NCBI GenBank assembly: GCA_022578965.1
Contig: MU400676.1
Location: forward strand, 1 to 64,000
Direction: 5' to 3'
DNA: 64,000 nucleotides
Source: Xylaria sp. FL1777
Taxonomy: Eukaryota; Ascomycota; Sordariomycetes; Xylariales; Xylariaceae
The position numbers were made by a program, and so were the translations under genes. The notes below the pieces were generated by a model. That model saw only the letters and a program-made list of their open reading frames with translations, was not told the DNA's origin and did not search any database. Numbering within the stretch: the stretch's first letter is position 1; each line of letters begins with the position of its first letter. This document shows, piece by piece, positions 61,380-64,000 of this stretch.

Positions 61380-64000
61380 ATTGCTTTTTTTATAAGTTTT
61401 TAAACTATAGTATTTAAATAGCATTTTTTTTTAATTTTTTAATTAAGATTATTAGCTTTGTAAAAAAAATTTAAACTTTAAAGCTTTAAGTTATTATTAT
61501 ACATAAAATTAAAGCTTTAGTATAATAATTTTACATATATATTTAAAAAGCAATATTTAATAATACTTTTAACTTTTATTTCTTTATATGTAATAAAAAA
61601 TGTATTATTAATCTTATTATAATTATAAAGCAGCAATACTTTATTATTTATGTAAAATGCCTTTATAATATAACATTAATTAATTTTTTTAGTAGTTATT
61701 TTAATTAAATGTTATAAATAAATAAGTTTGTTTAAAAAAGCTAACTAAGTAGCTTTATTAACGTTTTTTTTTTATTATAGTTATTATATTTAAGCGTGCT
61801 GTAATTTTTTGTTATTAAAAAAGCTTTTTATAATAAATATTTATAAATACATTTTTTTAATGTTTATTAATATAGTATTATTAACCTTATATTAATTTAA
61901 GTAGTTTAGCTTTTATAATTGAATTTTATTGCTATAAATAAAATGCTTTTAATAAAATAAAACTTATTAACATTTGTTTATAATATAAGTTTAATACATA
62001 AAAAACTCTGCAAAAATTAAAAAAGTACTAAACTATTTTACTTTATAAGTAAAAGTAATTTTATATTTTTAAACCTTTTTTATATAATAATTATAATATA
62101 TATAGTTATTTAAAAAAAAACAGTTTATTTATTTATAAATATTTTATAATTAAGCAAAAAGTATTAATTAGTTAATATAACTATAATATATTAAACGATT
62201 ATTTGCTATAAAGTTTTATATAAACTTTTTAAATAAAGCTAAACTAATAATTTTTTTTATAATAATAATTAAATAGCTTATGTTTTTATTATATATTTAT
62301 AGTAGCTTTATTATTAAGCAGTATAAAAATAACATTATTAAATTAAATTATTTTAATAAAAGCTATTTAATCTTTAAAACTTTATACTAAGCTTTAAAAG
62401 TTATATAGTTAAATAAACATAAATTAAAACTATTTAATAAACTTAGCTTTTTTAGCTTTAATAAATATATAAGCTTTTTTTAGTTTTAAAAGCTTGCTAA
62501 AAGCTATATAAAAAAATAATTTATAAACGTAAAATATAACAATAATTTTTAATATAGTGCTTTCTTTAAAAGCTAAAAAAATATTTATAGCTAAGTTTTA
62601 TTAATAATAATTAAAAGTTTTTACTTTTTGCTAAAAGTAGTACTAAAATATAATTTACTACTTAAAACTATTTACTTGTTTAAAAATATAATTAATATTT
62701 ATAATAAAAGCACTTTAAAAGTTTATAATATAATTAATAATATATTATTTTATAAATGCTATTAAAAATTTATATATAAATATTATTTATATGTTAAATT
62801 AAAATTTAAAACTATTAAAAATAGCATATTAACTATAATTATAGTAACACTTATAATAATTAATAATATATTTAATAAAGTTTATAACTTATAAAAATAA
62901 TTAATAAAATCTTTAATATTTAAATATAAGCAATTTTAACTTATAATAAACTTTTTTGTTTATATTTACATTAAGCTTAAATATAATTTAAATTTAGTTG
63001 TTTATAAAATTGTTAAATTTGTTATAATTATTTATTAATAGTTTAAAAAACAAGATTTTATAAAAGTAAAACTTTTTATTTTTATATTAAAAAGTATTAT
63101 TAAAATATATATATTTAATAATTTTAAATAAAAAATGCTAAAAAAATTAAAGCTTATTAAAAAAATTACTATTATTAATTAATATATATTAAAAAATAGT
63201 TTAAATCGAACTTAATATAATTTTTGTTTTTTTTTAAACTTTTAGCAAATTAAAAAACTAACAATAGTATACTTTTTATTTTTTTTAAAGCTAAAAAAAC
63301 AAATCTTTTATAATAAAAAGCAAGTTAAATTAAAGTTAAAAATAGCAATATAATAATTATATTGCTTTGTTTAAATAAGTTATTTTTTTTTTGCTTTTAA
63401 TATAACTTAAAGCTAAAAATTAACTTTATTAAAAGCTATTATTAAAAATATTTTTTAAGTAAAATATAAACTTGCTTAATATTAAAAAGTAAACAAAATT
63501 TAAGCAAAATTTTATTATAAAGCATTATAGCTTAACTAAAGCAACTTGTTTAAAAATAAAATTTATTTTTATAAATTAAAGTAAAAATATTATTTAAACG
63601 TTTAAAATAATTAAAATACTTTAATACAATTAAAAAATAATATAGTTTTTAATAGTTATTAAAGCAGCTTTTTATTTATATAAAAAAAAGTTATAAGTTA
63701 TAAGCATTAAAATATTTATTTAATAATATAAGCTGCGCTATTTTAAAGTTTTAAAAATAATAAAAGTTTAAGCTTGCATAATTATATATAAAGCAATTTT
63801 GCTAGCTTAAACAAAGTAAATATATAAAATATAATGCTTATAATAAATAATAACTAAAATTAAACTGCTTTAAAAAAAAAACCATGCTATATTTATTTAA
63901 ATGCTAATTTTAATATACGTATATATATAAATACTTATAAATTAATATAAATTAATATTATTAAATTTTATTAAAATAAGTAAGCAAAATATTAGTAAGC
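61380..64000. other. Extremely AT-rich degenerate sequence to the window end
   Basis: G+C drops further here; the line 62,761-62,820 has one G and one C in 60 bases. The gct/agc words common elsewhere thin out. No repeat or frame was recognised. Confidence 0.6.

Noticed and set aside
1..64000. Organellar, Plasmodium or Dictyostelium origin suggested by the very low G+C
   Set aside because: Those genomes would show real genes within 64 kb; here none exist, while fungal-type LINE and chromovirus ghosts with C-to-T stops do.

Overview
This 64 kb window has no intact gene I can support. It is extremely AT-rich: a hand count of 28,021-28,320 gives about 17-18% G+C, and the last 2.6 kb is lower still. 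Stops are dense in all frames, and the longest open frame (153 codons) lies inside a tandem repeat. The dinucleotide pattern fits repeat-induced point mutation (RIP), which turns C into T on both strands of repeats: TpA far exceeds ApT (11 to 6 in 28,021-28,080) and CpA is scarce. The best reading is a RIP-saturated, gene-free heterochromatic block of a filamentous ascomycete (Pezizomycotina), possibly centromeric, pericentromeric or subtelomeric. The species cannot be told.

Two transposon families are recognisable once stops are read as mutated Trp or Gln codons. (1) At 1-2,000 on the + strand lies the 3' part of a Ty3/Gypsy chromovirus pol. It has an integrase zinc finger with all four ligands intact, a DDE catalytic core with two of three acidic residues mutated, the GPY/F module and a chromodomain, all in one frame. 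(2) On the + strand from 53.5 to 58.7 kb lies a Tad-like LINE with an ORF1 zinc-knuckle protein, an endonuclease/reverse transcriptase ORF2 and an (AAT)-rich tail. It is flanked by a 12-bp target-site duplication and sits inside another repeat (family X). A second, broken LINE copy at 38.2-43.0 kb is interrupted by about 2.9 kb of higher-order satellite, and a third 3' end lies at 52.6-53.0 kb.

Layout: 0-2 kb chromovirus; 2.8-5.1 kb three small tandem arrays (26, 111 and 143 bp); 5-10 kb degenerate sequence with first copies of repeats R1 and R3; 10.4-13.4 kb four different satellites back to back (82/119, 83-171, 12 and 93 bp); 13.4-20.7 kb degenerate; 20.7-24.3 kb an R1-R2-R3 compound followed by a 120/127-bp array; 24.3-35 kb degenerate sequence with coding-like ghosts; 35.07-35.81 kb a 738-bp element that is one long imperfect palindrome and much less mutated than its surroundings; 36.2-43.5 kb X repeat, 81-bp array, LINE copy 1 and its satellite; 43.5-52.6 kb degenerate; 52.6-59.0 kb nested LINE; 59-64 kb degenerate, ending in extremely AT-rich sequence.

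No tRNA, rRNA, CRISPR, promoter or riboswitch could be supported. The most striking items are the foldback element, the nested LINE with a readable insertion history, and the nearly complete lack of TpC and CpC, a 5'-neighbour bias that textbook CpA-directed RIP does not predict.
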